Source of the DNA: an uncultured Eubacterium sp.
GTDB lineage: Bacteria; Bacillota; Clostridia; Lachnospirales; Lachnospiraceae
Direction: 5' to 3'
DNA length: 64,000 nucleotides
Assembly: GCA_910589595.1 (NCBI GenBank)
Contig: CAJUTM010000014.1
Span: 7,625-71,624, forward strand
Of this stretch, positions 1 through 8,032 are shown in pieces. The notes under the pieces are model-generated. The model was not told the origin of the DNA, searched no databases, and worked only from the letters and a program-made list of their open reading frames with translations. How positions within the stretch are numbered: the stretch's first letter is position 1; every line of letters begins with the position of its first letter. Position numbers and translations under genes: made by a program.

Positions 1-452
1 ATTTTTGTTTTTTTCTTGGAAACATAACGAACGGACAATGGCGCCACAGGTAACGTTACTTTCTTTCCGTTTAATTTTGCTTTTCTCTTGCCTACGGTCA
101 TAACTAAAGTAACGCCGTTGGCAGAAATGGACAATGATTTTTTTGATTTTTTGTATTTACATTTGGCTTTTACACCTTTTTTGAAAATATCGGTGTAAGA
201 AACCATATATTTTTTCTTAATGATAAGGGCTTTATATGACTTTTTGGAAACGGTCTTTCCGTTATATTTCACCGTCATTTTTTTTGATTTGTTTTTATGG
301 GTTTTCCCATTATATCGGATTTTCACAGAAGAAGCAGCCTGAATTTTTGTTTGCGGAACACTTATCAGACTGCATATGAGTACTCCCAAAATAAGAAATG
401 TTAATCGCAAAAAACTCCCCCGCGCGGCTCCCTGTACACTATAATTACGCAT
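1..452 (-). CDS. secreted stalk-domain protein, 3' end cut off by the window edge
   Basis: An open frame of 150 codons runs from an ATG at 452 off the left edge without a stop. A Shine-Dalgarno-like AGGGAG lies about 11 bases upstream. The N-terminus has basic residues, then a hydrophobic stretch (about residues 17-32) and an Ala-rich end (IQAASS), as in a Sec signal peptide. The mature part is very Lys-rich and contains NGKKVTLPVAP followed by VRYVS. This resembles the copper-amine-oxidase-N 'stalk' fold (NGk..l..aP....v), which in clostridial surface proteins usually precedes an amidase, protease or other enzyme domain. That downstream domain is outside the window, so the overall function cannot be named. 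The stalk assignment is inference from motif spacing. Confidence 0.7.
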   Translation of the reverse strand, partial: MRNYSVQGAARGSFLRLTFLILGVLICSLISVPQTKIQAASSVKIRYNGKTHKNKSKKMTVKYNGKTVSKKSYKALIIKKKYMVSYTDIFKKGVKAKCKYKKSKKSLSISANGVTLVMTVGKRKAKLNGKKVTLPVAPLSVRYVSKKKTK

Positions 453-566
453 TAATCTCTCATCTCCCTATATTTTTTATAGAAAGTATAAGGAAATTGC
501 TTGACAGAAAATTGTCATTTTTTTTATTTTCTTGTAACAAAAACATTTTTTATAAGATTTGATGTC

Positions 567-875
567 TTAGCGGTACTTAGGTAATAAAATGTATTCCCCT
601 GACTGAATATGGTCGGAGGTAAGTGAGTTCAAGGATATAATTGCCTGTCGATAGCTGTGATACGAAGCGTCGGAATAGCGCACAGAGTAAGTTTTGGCAA
701 TGGAATTAAGCGTGTCCCCATCGCGAATCAGAACGGAGTCATATCCATTTATGCAAGCATTTGCCCCATTGTCAGCAGAGGCATGATTTCCTAACAAAAG
801 GAAAAATATAAGCACGGAAACCAGTGTAATTGTAATAAGTAAAGTCGTAATATGGTTTTTCAAAAATATCATCAT
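567..875 (-). CDS. YneA-like SOS-regulated LysM protein
   Basis: A 102-residue protein with one N-terminal membrane segment (about residues 9-29) and a short LysM module (about 47-99) starting VLIRDGDTLNSIAKTYS and ending with GEYILLPKYR. Size and architecture (one TM plus LysM) match YneA of Bacillus, the SOS-induced inhibitor of cell division. The start ATG at 875 has GAGGG six bases upstream; a second ATG follows at once. The decisive context is the upstream DNA: a perfect LexA box overlaps the predicted -35 and spacer, and a second near-perfect box lies just downstream of the -10. Inference: transcription is released on DNA damage and the product delays septation. No lexA gene is in the window. 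Sequence similarity to YneA itself is low, so the name is a functional analogy. Confidence 0.75.
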   Translation of the reverse strand: MMIFLKNHITTLLITITLVSVLIFFLLLGNHASADNGANACINGYDSVLIRDGDTLNSIAKTYSVRYSDASYHSYRQAIISLNSLTSDHIQSGEYILLPKYR

Positions 876-919
876 ACTAATCCCTCATTTCTACGCGGTC
901 TTTTGTGATTTATCAATGC

Positions 920-933
920 CGAACGTTTGTTTG
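920..933. promoter_or_regulatory. LexA operator, box 2
   Basis: CGAACGTTTGTTTG matches the same consensus with one mismatch (T at the second R). It is 30 bp from box 1, about three helical turns, and lies close to the expected transcription start. Confidence 0.65.
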
Positions 934-938
934 ATACT

Positions 939-967
939 AATTTATCATACGAACAAATGTTTGTCAA
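939..967 (-). promoter_or_regulatory. promoter of the LysM gene
   Basis: On the minus strand TTGACA (962-967) is followed after 17 bases by TAAATT (939-944). The -35 matches perfectly and the -10 matches 4/6. The spacer contains a LexA box, the geometry expected for a LexA-repressed sigma-A promoter. Confidence 0.6.
950..963. promoter_or_regulatory. LexA (DinR) operator, box 1
   Basis: CGAACAAATGTTTG fits the Gram-positive SOS consensus CGAACRNRYGTTYG at every position. It overlaps the -35/spacer of the LysM gene promoter. Confidence 0.85.
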
Positions 968-997
968 TATAAGAAATGAAAAATTTTCAAAAAAACC

Positions 998-1130
998 ACG
1001 AGCGTCACGCTTCGCGAGACTGCTCGGGTTCGCGGGCGCGCTCGGATAGTCTTGTGCAAGCACAGACATATCCTCACTTTGCCTCCGCGTAAATAAAGCG
1101 GCCCAGTCTCTGACTGCACCGCCACTCTGC
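998..1130. other. GC-rich noncoding stretch downstream of rpoZ, possible terminator
   Basis: This stretch between rpoZ and the LexA-boxed promoter is richer in GC than its surroundings. It contains several short inverted repeats, for example AGCG-TGA-CGCT and CGAGC...GCTCG. On the minus strand these end in GTGG plus seven Ts near 990-998, which could act as an imperfect intrinsic terminator for the rpoZ operon. No convincing gene is present. Confidence 0.35.
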
Positions 1131-1151
1131 ATAAAATATTTTGTTTATTTT

Positions 1152-1397
1152 CTACTCTTCGGTTTCTTCTTCCGCGTCAATTTTGATGGCGCTGCTCGAC
1201 AACTCGTCAATCGCTATGGACAGCGCTTTCGGACAATCCTGATTTTTCACCAATGGTTCAGAACCGGCAATAATCTGACGCGCTCTCTTTGCCGTTGCCA
1301 GAACAATGGAATAGCGGCTGTTTACAACCGGCTGTTCACCCTGCTCTACTTCGCTGTTTGCAATATTCATTAAATCAGTATAGGATGGATGTAACAT
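1152..1397 (-). CDS. rpoZ: RNA polymerase omega subunit
   Basis: 81 residues. The core motif VNSRYSIVLATAKRARQI (about residues 25-42) is the omega signature; the first helix begins MLHPSYTDL and the C-terminus is acidic (DAEEETEE). Omega aids assembly and stability of RNA polymerase by clamping beta-prime. AGAAAGGAG precedes the ATG. It is the last gene of the yicC-remA-gmk-lepB-rpoZ run. The usual neighbour of rpoZ is gmk; here a signal peptidase gene lies between them, with 72 bp between lepB and rpoZ. Confidence 0.93.
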   Translation of the reverse strand: MLHPSYTDLMNIANSEVEQGEQPVVNSRYSIVLATAKRARQIIAGSEPLVKNQDCPKALSIAIDELSSSAIKIDAEEETEE

Positions 1398-1469
1398 AAT
1401 AAAAGCTCCTTTCTGCTTTTGGGGTTATATTTGTTTTCTGTTTCTGCATTTTCAATCGGAGAAACACTT

Positions 1470-2105
1470 TTACGGGGTTCCGAATTTATTTAGCGGCCAT
1501 ATGCGGATAAATACTTTTCCTACAATATTCTCTCTTTTGACCGGCCCGGGAGCATCTTCGTCGCTTTCCGGAGAATAACGGCTGTCCATGCTGACGGAAC
1601 GATGGTCGCCCAAAACATAGTATTCATTTTCTTTTAATTTGTAAGGTTTATCCGGCGTGCCAATTTCAATTAAATCGTCGTCCATAGCGTCTTTCGCGTA
1701 AGGGTCGTCGACTTTTTCACCATTTACATAAATGCTGTTTTTGTCGATATAGATAGTTTCTCCCGGAAGTCCGTAAATGCGCTTTACATAATATTCATCC
1801 ACGTTCTGTCCTTTTGGCCGGAATACAATAATATCATAGCGCTCCGGATCGCCGAAGCGGTAGGACAATTTATTTACTAATAAACTTTCATTGTGATGTA
1901 ACGTATCTTCCATGGATTCACCGGATACAACCGTTCTTTCCATAATATATGTTGGGAAAATGTACAAGCAGAAGAAAACAATAAAAGCATAGATTAGTAG
2001 CTCTATAACAATACTAAAAGGACTTCTTTTCTTTCTCACTGCTTTGCGATTTTCTTTCATGTCATCAATTACATTAGCATTTTCCTGATTCATATCTGCA
2101 CTCAT
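1470..2105 (-). CDS. lepB: signal peptidase I (first of three)
   Basis: 211 residues. A short basic cytoplasmic N-terminus and one membrane anchor (about residues 31-53) are followed by the S26 catalytic boxes: VSGESMEDTL with Ser64 as nucleophile, YYVKRIYGLPGE with Lys108 as general base, and LGDHRSVSMDSR. It removes signal peptides from Sec-exported proteins on the outer face of the membrane. All key residues are present, so it should be active. GGGAG precedes the start. Its place between gmk and rpoZ is unusual. Two more paralogues lie at 19.8 and 21.4 kb, and the window carries about a dozen candidate exported substrates. Confidence 0.93.
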   Translation of the reverse strand: MSADMNQENANVIDDMKENRKAVRKKRSPFSIVIELLIYAFIVFFCLYIFPTYIMERTVVSGESMEDTLHHNESLLVNKLSYRFGDPERYDIIVFRPKGQNVDEYYVKRIYGLPGETIYIDKNSIYVNGEKVDDPYAKDAMDDDLIEIGTPDKPYKLKENEYYVLGDHRSVSMDSRYSPESDEDAPGPVKRENIVGKVFIRIWPLNKFGTP

Positions 2106-2120
2106 TTTCTACGCTCCCTT

Positions 2121-2741
2121 TTACTTATTATTGTTTGCTTCCTGCTGAAAATTATGTATCATACCGGTCTGATAAGAGACACGCATATGTTCGGATTGTA
2201 TGATTTGATGAACATCCTGCACCGCCTGTTCCAATTCGTCATTGATAATTAAATAATCATACGAAGACATGTAGGCGACTTCTTCCGAGGCACGCTGCAT
2301 GCGGCGGTTAATTTCATCTTTGGTCTCTGTTCCCCGCCCGATTAAGCGCTGCTCCAAATCCGTAAAGGACGGTGGAGTGACGAATAATAAAAGAGCGTTC
2401 GGGAATTGCTCTTTGACAAGCATACCGCCTTGCATTTCAATCTCAAGCAAAACATCTTTACCTTCTGCCAGTTGTTTTTCAACAGCCTGTTTCGGTGTAC
2501 CATAATAGTTTCCAACATATTCTGCCCACTCGATTAATTCTCCCTGCTCAATCATTGTTTCGAATTTTTCGCGCGAATGAAAGAAATAATCTTTTCCATT
2601 TATTTCTCCCTCGCGGGGTTTGCGCGTAGTGGCAGAAACGGAAAGGAAATAGGGATACCGCTTTATAAGTTCTTTCATAATCGTTCCTTTACCGGCGCCG
2701 GAAAAGCCCGATAAGACGACGAGTACTCCCTGATTTGACAT
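2121..2741 (-). CDS. gmk: guanylate kinase
   Basis: 206 residues. The P-loop SGFSGAGKGTI (about 11-21) is followed by the GMP-binding segment SVSATTRKPREGEINGKDYFF and by GTPKQAV. It phosphorylates GMP/dGMP to GDP/dGDP. Length is normal for the family. It lies 20 bp downstream of remA and 15 bp upstream of lepB; a GAGGAGG stands 11 bases before the ATG. The yicC-remA-gmk order is conserved in Bacilli and Clostridia. Confidence 0.96.
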   Translation of the reverse strand: MSNQGVLVVLSGFSGAGKGTIMKELIKRYPYFLSVSATTRKPREGEINGKDYFFHSREKFETMIEQGELIEWAEYVGNYYGTPKQAVEKQLAEGKDVLLEIEMQGGMLVKEQFPNALLLFVTPPSFTDLEQRLIGRGTETKDEINRRMQRASEEVAYMSSYDYLIINDELEQAVQDVHQIIQSEHMRVSYQTGMIHNFQQEANNNK

Positions 2742-2761
2742 ATCTTGATGCGCCTCCTCTT

Positions 2762-2998
2762 CTACTCTGCATTCATTCTCGAAGCAATCGTCTCCGGCAA
2801 TAACGAGGACAATACCAAAGTATGGTTATCCATTACCAATACGGCTTTTGTCTTGCGTCCGCAAGTAGCGTCAATGGCATTGCCGGCATCTTTTGCATTC
2901 TGAATCATTCTTTTCACCGGTGCAGCTTCCGGACTGACAATACTGTATACTTTTTCGCTGTTTACGACATTACCGAAACCGATATTTACATATTGCAT
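2762..2998 (-). CDS. remA: RemA-type DNA-binding regulator (DUF370)
   Basis: 78 residues, almost entirely the DUF370 domain: YVNIGFGNVVNSEKVYSIV, SPEAAPVKRMIQNA, AIDATCGRKTKAVLVMDNH and LPETIASRM. In Bacillus, RemA is a small oligomeric regulator that activates matrix and osmoprotection genes. In Clostridia it sits, as here, between yicC and gmk. GAGGG precedes the ATG. The target genes in this organism cannot be read from the sequence. Confidence 0.93.
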   Translation of the reverse strand: MQYVNIGFGNVVNSEKVYSIVSPEAAPVKRMIQNAKDAGNAIDATCGRKTKAVLVMDNHTLVLSSLLPETIASRMNAE

Positions 2999-3010
2999 GC
3001 TGACACCCTC

Positions 3011-3889
3011 TTATTCGATATTTTGAATTTGCTCCCTGATTTTTTCTATTTCTGTTTTCAGCTCAATCCCATAATTGGAGACTTCCACATCATTTGCTTT
3101 GGACAAAATGGTATTGGCTTCCCGATTCATTTCCTGTGCCAGGAAATCCAATTTGCGGCCGATATTTTCCTGTTCCTGCAAAGTATCTTTCATGTGAGTG
3201 ATGTGTGAGCGAAGCCGCACCATCTCTTCGTCTACGCATATTTTGTCGCTGTAGATGATTAATTCGGTAGCAAGGACAGTCTCATCTATCTTTGTGTCGC
3301 CGAGCAGTTCGTGAACTTTATCCATCAGCTTTTGACGGTATTCTTCCACAATCTGCGGCGAACGCTTTTCAATTTCATCAATGACATGACCGATGTTATC
3401 TAACTTCGCCTCTATATCATAATATAAAGTATTTCCTTCGGCAGAACGACTTGCCTTAAACTTTTCACCGGCATTTTGAAGTGCGTCGGTAATAAGGCTC
3501 AGAAGCATATCCTCGTCCGGTTCTTCCTCTTCTGTTGTAAATACATCGGGATAATGTGATAATTGAATAGCATCCACACGTGCCTCCAGTTGGAAATCTT
3601 TTGCTATCTGCTGAAGACCCCTGAGATACGAAGAAGCAACGTCTGCATTATAACAGATAGCTTCGCTGCCATTTCCCAAATCTTCCAGATAAATAAATAA
3701 ATCAACCTTTCCGCGGGTGGCATATTTTTTGACTTCTTTGCGAATGGCTGCTTCAAAAAAGTTGAGTTTGCGAGGTAGCCGTATGGAGATATCCAAAAAA
3801 CGATGATTCACAGATTTCATCTCCAGCGTTATCTTGTATTTATCATTGGCGGCTTCTCCGCGGCCAAAGCCGGTCATACTCTGAATCAT
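3011..3889 (-). CDS. yicC: YicC/YloC-family endoribonuclease
   Basis: 292 residues, the full family length. The N-terminus MIQSMTGFGRGEA with SVNHRFLDISIRLPRKL is the YicC-N signature. The C-terminal DUF1732 part contains LRSHITHMKDTL and GRKLDFLAQEMNREANTILSKA. Members are toroidal RNases implicated in RNA decay and, in Gram-positives, stationary-phase fitness. It is the first gene of the operon, with AGGAGG five bases before the start and a strong promoter about 35 bp further upstream. Confidence 0.92.
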   Translation of the reverse strand: MIQSMTGFGRGEAANDKYKITLEMKSVNHRFLDISIRLPRKLNFFEAAIRKEVKKYATRGKVDLFIYLEDLGNGSEAICYNADVASSYLRGLQQIAKDFQLEARVDAIQLSHYPDVFTTEEEEPDEDMLLSLITDALQNAGEKFKASRSAEGNTLYYDIEAKLDNIGHVIDEIEKRSPQIVEEYRQKLMDKVHELLGDTKIDETVLATELIIYSDKICVDEEMVRLRSHITHMKDTLQEQENIGRKLDFLAQEMNREANTILSKANDVEVSNYGIELKTEIEKIREQIQNIE

Positions 3890-3922
3890 AACTACCTCCT
3901 GATGAATAATCTAATCTGTATT

Positions 3923-3951
3923 ATTATAGTGCATACAACGAAATAAGTCAA
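3923..3951 (-). promoter_or_regulatory. sigma-A promoter of the yicC-remA-gmk-lepB-rpoZ operon
   Basis: TTGACT (3946-3951), a 17-base spacer and TATAAT (3923-3928) on the minus strand, 34 bp before the yicC start. It faces the divergent rqcH gene. Confidence 0.8.
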
Positions 3952-3960
3952 GAATAATGC

Positions 3961-3989
3961 TTTCTTTCCTGAAACAAATATAGTATAAT
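3961..3989 (+). promoter_or_regulatory. probable promoter of rqcH
   Basis: A perfect -10 TATAAT at 3984-3989 lies about 30 bp before the rqcH ATG. At 17-bp spacing the -35 (TTTCTT) is weak. Confidence 0.5.
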
Positions 3990-4019
3990 GACAGGATAAG
4001 ACAGAAAGGAAGATATATC

Positions 4020-5801
4020 ATGGCTTTTGATGGAACTACAGTAGCTGCGTTAGTGCATGAACTGAATGAAAAAATAGCAGGAGGGCATGTGCAGAAAATA
4101 GCTCAGCCGGAACAGGATGAACTGCTATTGACAATAAAAAATAACCGGATGAATTATAAGCTGCGGATTTCCGCCAGCGCCTCTCTCCCTCTGCTCTATT
4201 TGACAGAGAAGACAAAGCAATCTCCGCTTACCGCCCCTAATTTTTGTATGCTGCTTCGCAAGCATCTGGGCGGTGCGAAACTTCTGTGCTGCCGTCAGGC
4301 AGGTCTGGAGCGTGTCATTGAGCTGCAATTTGAGAATTTGAATGAACTCGGCGATTTGAATCAAAAATCTTTGATGATAGAGATAATGGGAAAGCACAGT
4401 AATATTATTTTTGTTGATAAGGATATGCGTATTATCGACAGTATCAAACATGTCAACGGTATGCTGAGTTCCGTGCGCGAAGTACTTCCCGACAGAGAGT
4501 ATTTCATTCCCAATACGCTGCACAAACACGACCCGTTTGCATTGTCAGTTGACGTGTGGAATCAGGTCGTATGCCGCAAACCGGCAACGGTAGCCAAGGC
4601 TCTGTATACTTCCCTGACTGGTTTCAGCGCGTGCTTGTCTCAGGAACTCAGTTTTCGGGCCGGCGTCGACGGCGACGCACCGATGGATTCCCTGACCGGC
4701 AATGAAAAATCAGCATTGTTAAATCAAATCCGTCAGTTGATGGAACGCTTAAAAAAAGGGGAATTTTCTCCCTGCATTATCTGGGACGCGGGAGAGCCGG
4801 TTGAATTTGCGGCGATTCCCCTGCTGCGGTATGCGGATGAAAAGAGAAGCGAATACTCTTCCGTTTCGGAAGTAATCGAGACATTTTACGGCGAAAAAGA
4901 TTTGATTACGCGTATACGGCAGAAATCGGCAGATTTGAGAAAGACGGTTACAACTTTACTGGAGCGCAACTACAAGAAGCTGGATATCCAGCGCAAGCAG
5001 ATACGCGATACGGAGAAAAAGGAACGGTTTAAAGTTTACGGGGAACTTCTTAATGCTTACGGAAGTCAATTGCAGCCGCAGGATACTTCCCTTACCTGTA
5101 CGGATTACTATTCCGGACAGGAAGTTACGATACCGGTTGATTCTTCTATGAGTTATACGGAAAATGCCAATAAGTATTTTGCCAGATATAATAAACTGAA
5201 ACGTACGTTTGAGGCAGTGATGGAGCAGATGAAAGAAAGTCAGTCCGATGTGGAACATCTGGAATCCATTCTCACGGAACTGGATATCGCCCGCAAAGAA
5301 GAGGATTTGCATGCCATCCGGCGGGAGTTGGTGGAACAGGGATATTTAAAAGGAAAGGGCGGACGTAAAAAAAATCACCGGCTTCCTAAAAGCAAACCGC
5401 TGCATTTCCTCTCGTCCGACGGTTATGACATATATGTGGGGAAAAATAATTATCAGAATGATGAGCTGACGTTTCAAATGGCGACGGGAAACGATTGGTG
5501 GTTTCATGCCAAAAGTATGCCCGGCTCCCACGTTATTCTGCGCTCGAAAGAGGGAGAGCCGCCGATACGGGCATTCGAAGAAGCTGCTTCTCTCGCGGCA
5601 TATTTTTCCAAGGGAAAAGGCTCCGATAAGGTGGAAATTGATTATGTTCAAAAGAAACATATTAAGAAGCCGAATGGAAGCAAACCCGGATTTGTTGTAT
5701 ATTATACCAATTATTCTATGGTAGCCTCATCTCACATTGAGGGGATACAATGTGCCAATGAGGAAGACAGGATTTTCTTAGAGAGGAGTTTCCTAGTGTA
5801 A
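4020..5801 (+). CDS. rqcH: RqcH / NFACT-family ribosome quality control factor
   Basis: 593 residues, usual NFACT length. Order: NFACT-N (MAFDGTTVAALVHEL..., with NELGDLNQKSLMIEIMGKHS near 107-126), helix-hairpin-helix and coiled coil (about 290-440), then NFACT-R/DUF814 (DIYVGKNNYQNDELTF, DWWFHAKSMPGSHVI). Bacterial RqcH binds obstructed 50S subunits and recruits tRNA-Ala to add C-terminal alanine tails that mark stalled peptides for decay; older annotation calls it fibronectin-binding protein. Bacillus RqcH uses Asp97-Arg98; here the same positions read Glu97-Arg98, a conservative change. GGAAG precedes the ATG. It is followed directly by a terminator-like hairpin, so it may be monocistronic. 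Confidence 0.93.
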   Translation: MAFDGTTVAALVHELNEKIAGGHVQKIAQPEQDELLLTIKNNRMNYKLRISASASLPLLYLTEKTKQSPLTAPNFCMLLRKHLGGAKLLCCRQAGLERVIELQFENLNELGDLNQKSLMIEIMGKHSNIIFVDKDMRIIDSIKHVNGMLSSVREVLPDREYFIPNTLHKHDPFALSVDVWNQVVCRKPATVAKALYTSLTGFSACLSQELSFRAGVDGDAPMDSLTGNEKSALLNQIRQLMERLKKGEFSPCIIWDAGEPVEFAAIPLLRYADEKRSEYSSVSEVIETFYGEKDLITRIRQKSADLRKTVTTLLERNYKKLDIQRKQIRDTEKKERFKVYGELLNAYGSQLQPQDTSLTCTDYYSGQEVTIPVDSSMSYTENANKYFARYNKLKRTFEAVMEQMKESQSDVEHLESILTELDIARKEEDLHAIRRELVEQGYLKGKGGRKKNHRLPKSKPLHFLSSDGYDIYVGKNNYQNDELTFQMATGNDWWFHAKSMPGSHVILRSKEGEPPIRAFEEAASLAAYFSKGKGSDKVEIDYVQKKHIKKPNGSKPGFVVYYTNYSMVASSHIEGIQCANEEDRIFLERSFLV

Positions 5802-5832
5802 AAAATCACGCTGATGCGCTGATTTTTTACAC
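5796..5832 (+). terminator. intrinsic terminator of rqcH
   Basis: A 13-bp stem (5796-5808 with 5820-5832) overlaps the rqcH stop codon. It has a small GC-rich inner stem and six Ts in the right arm. It is bidirectional in form. Confidence 0.65.
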
Positions 5833-5833
5833 G

Positions 5834-5926
5834 GCTATTTGTTTCTGAGCGAAAACAAATAGCTCTGTTCCGACACGAGAAACTCTTCGAGTTTTCTCGT
5901 GCGGTTCTTCGCGATGAATCGCTCAG
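5834..5926. repeat. nested inverted repeats in the leader of the PHP gene
   Basis: There are two perfect or near-perfect hairpins: 5834-5844 with 5853-5863 (11 bp, 8-base loop), and 5874-5885 with 5889-5901 (12 bp plus one bulged T). The loop of the first, CTGAGCGA (5845-5852), is exactly complementary to TCGCTCAG (5919-5926), which sits just before the ribosome-binding site of the next gene. The outer pairs thus enclose the inner hairpin. It could be a mobile palindromic repeat unit or a folded leader. Confidence 0.6.
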
Positions 5927-5940
5927 AAAAGAGGATTAGC

Positions 5941-6762
5941 ATGATTTTATACGATACCCATATGCATACTGAATTTTCTACGGATAGTGATACGCCTGTC
6001 ACGGCGCAGACAGAACGGGCGGAGCAGGCGGGATTAAGGGGCATTTGCATAACCGACCATATGGATTATGATTTTCCGGCGGAACTCTGTGACGAGACTT
6101 TTACCGGAGAACCGTTTGTTTTTGATGTCGACAGCTATCAGAGACGTCTGCAGAAAGAAAAAGAACAAGCGCCGATTGACATTCTGTGTGGCGTAGAATG
6201 CGGCTTACAGGCGACAGAGAATGTAATTAACAAAAATAAGAAACTCGCGGCAAACCAGAACTGGGATTTCATCATTGGTTCCCTCCATCTGGTCGATAAA
6301 ACAGACCCATATTACGATTTTTTCTGGGAGGGAAAAGATGCGCGGGAGTGTGTAAAAGAATATTTTGACAGTATATTAGACAATCTGCAGAATTTTTCAG
6401 CTTTTGACTCGCTCGGGCATTTCGATTATGTTGTCCGCTATGCGCCCGCTTCGTTTCGCTATGAGCCGAAACAGTATATGGATTTGATAGATACCATTTT
6501 GCGGTTATTAATAAAAAAAGATATTGCCTTGGAAGTAAATACCGGCGGGTGGGACTCAAAATGCGGCTGCCAGAACCCGCATTTTGATATATTGCAGCAT
6601 TATGCCTCTCTGGGAGGGAAACTGATTACGATTGGCTCGGACGCCCATACGCCGGAAGATATCTCCTATCGTTTTCACGAGCTGCCGGCACTGCTAAAAA
6701 AAGCCGGTCTGCGCCAGTATTGTGTATACCAGAAACGTAAACCGGTTTTTTTTGATTTATAA
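5941..6762 (+). CDS. PHP-family phosphohydrolase, HisJ-like
   Basis: 273 residues. The PHP metal motifs are in order: DTHMHTEFSTDSD near the start, ITDHMDY, GVECGL, IGSLHLVD, GHFDYV, LEVNTGG and IGSDAHTPEDI. These are the ligands of the trinuclear metal centre. The family includes histidinol-phosphatase HisJ; the window holds hisZGD about 28 kb away, which makes that activity plausible but not proven. An upstream in-frame ATG at 5899 exists, but AGAGGA lies seven bases before the ATG at 5941 and the domain starts right there, so 5941 is chosen. It faces the cysteine desulfurase gene. Confidence 0.8.
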   Translation: MILYDTHMHTEFSTDSDTPVTAQTERAEQAGLRGICITDHMDYDFPAELCDETFTGEPFVFDVDSYQRRLQKEKEQAPIDILCGVECGLQATENVINKNKKLAANQNWDFIIGSLHLVDKTDPYYDFFWEGKDARECVKEYFDSILDNLQNFSAFDSLGHFDYVVRYAPASFRYEPKQYMDLIDTILRLLIKKDIALEVNTGGWDSKCGCQNPHFDILQHYASLGGKLITIGSDAHTPEDISYRFHELPALLKKAGLRQYCVYQKRKPVFFDL

Positions 6763-6781
6763 TGCATATCAGAAACAAGAG

Positions 6782-7963
6782 TCAGGGCGCTATTTTTATC
6801 ATCGCCTGATATCGGGGATTCAGCGCCCGATTTTTCTCTAATATTTTCTTTAAGGCTGCTACGGTATCATCAATATCTTCTTTGGTAGTATCTTCGCTCA
6901 GTGTAAAACGAACCGTGCCACGCGCCAGTTCATCCGGAATGTGCAGCGCCTGAATGACGTGAGAAGCCGTCGTCTGTCCTGCATTGCAGGCAGATCCGGC
7001 GGAGGCACATATGCCCTCCATATCAAGTAAAATGACAAGCGCTTCCCCTTCGACAAATTCAAAGCTGAAGTTCACGTTATTTGCCAGACGGTTGACGCGG
7101 GGGCCGTTCCGATGGCAAAAAGAAATCTCATTTTCCAGACGGTAAATCATATAGTCACGCAGTTGTGCTATTTGCGACTGCGTTTCTTTTAATTTTTCAT
7201 AGGCCAGTTCCGCCGCTTTTCCCATGCCGACAATCGCCGGAACGTTTTCTGTACCGGCACGAAGTCCCTGCTCCTGTTGTCCGCCATGCAGAAATGACGG
7301 AAGTTTAAGATTATTGTTTACATACAAAAATCCGATTCCCTTGGGGCCGTGGAATTTATGGGCACTTGCGCTTAGCAAATCAATATGCCAGTCTTTCACC
7401 GGTATTTCCATATGCCCGTATGCCTGTACGGCGTCCGTATGGAAAATAGCTGAATGATGCTGCAGGATTTCACCGATTTGCCGGATTGGCTGAATCGTTC
7501 CTATCTCGTTGTTGGCGAGCATAACGGATACTAATATCGTGTCATTGCGCAATGCCTGTTGTAATTGCTTCACATCTACATAACCTTGCTCGTCCACGTT
7601 GAGATAGGTTATTTCGTATCCCCGCTTTTCCAGATAGTGACAACTGTTCAGCACCGCATGATGTTCGATTTTCGTCGTAATAATGTGTTTTCCTTTTTCT
7701 TTGTATTGTTCAGCAACGCCAATTAAAGCCCAGTTATCCGACTCTGTTCCCCCTGACGTAAAGAAAATATTTTGTGGTTCGCAGGACAAAGTATGTGCAA
7801 TTTGTTTGCGGGCATGCAATAATGCCGATTTATTATTTGCTCCCAAGTCATATATACTGGACGGGTTGCCAAAATGTTCTGTCAGATATGGCAGCATTTC
7901 CTCACAGACTTCCTTTGAAAGTCGGGTTGTTGCCGCATTATCCAAATAAATATGCTTACTCAA
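6782..7963 (-). CDS. cysteine desulfurase, NifS/IscS family
   Basis: 393 residues from a TTG start at 7963, which has GAGGGGA seven bases upstream; a GTG at 7990 would add nine residues. Fold type I PLP enzyme: YLDNAATT at the N-terminus, SGGTESDNWA, SASAHKFHGPKGIGFLY with the PLP lysine, and GICASAGSACNAG carrying the persulfide cysteine. It takes sulfur from cysteine for Fe-S clusters or tRNA thiolation. No scaffold (iscU/nifU) or thiI lies beside it, so the acceptor is unknown. It is 69 bp downstream of the large membrane protein gene on the same strand. Confidence 0.9.
   Translation of the reverse strand: MSKHIYLDNAATTRLSKEVCEEMLPYLTEHFGNPSSIYDLGANNKSALLHARKQIAHTLSCEPQNIFFTSGGTESDNWALIGVAEQYKEKGKHIITTKIEHHAVLNSCHYLEKRGYEITYLNVDEQGYVDVKQLQQALRNDTILVSVMLANNEIGTIQPIRQIGEILQHHSAIFHTDAVQAYGHMEIPVKDWHIDLLSASAHKFHGPKGIGFLYVNNNLKLPSFLHGGQQEQGLRAGTENVPAIVGMGKAAELAYEKLKETQSQIAQLRDYMIYRLENEISFCHRNGPRVNRLANNVNFSFEFVEGEALVILLDMEGICASAGSACNAGQTTASHVIQALHIPDELARGTVRFTLSEDTTKEDIDDTVAALKKILEKNRALNPRYQAMIKIAP
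6785..6836 (+). terminator. probable terminator of the PHP gene
   Basis: GGGCGCT (6785-6791) pairs with AGCGCCC (6822-6828), followed by GA and five Ts. It lies inside the 3' end of the convergent desulfurase gene. Confidence 0.5.
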
Positions 7964-8032
7964 ATGACTTCCCCTCTCTGGTGGTAACACTCTATTTTAT
8001 CCTATGCGGTTTGTGTCAGAAAGTGACAGTTA

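Noticed and set aside
872..1132. An 86-codon minus-strand frame between rpoZ and the LysM gene
   Set aside because: It crosses the promoter and both LexA boxes, has no ribosome-binding site or domain, and its composition follows the GC-rich hairpin region.
5899..5940. Earlier start (ATG 5899) for the PHP hydrolase
   Set aside because: It lies within the hairpin repeats, lacks a ribosome-binding site and adds residues not needed by the domain.
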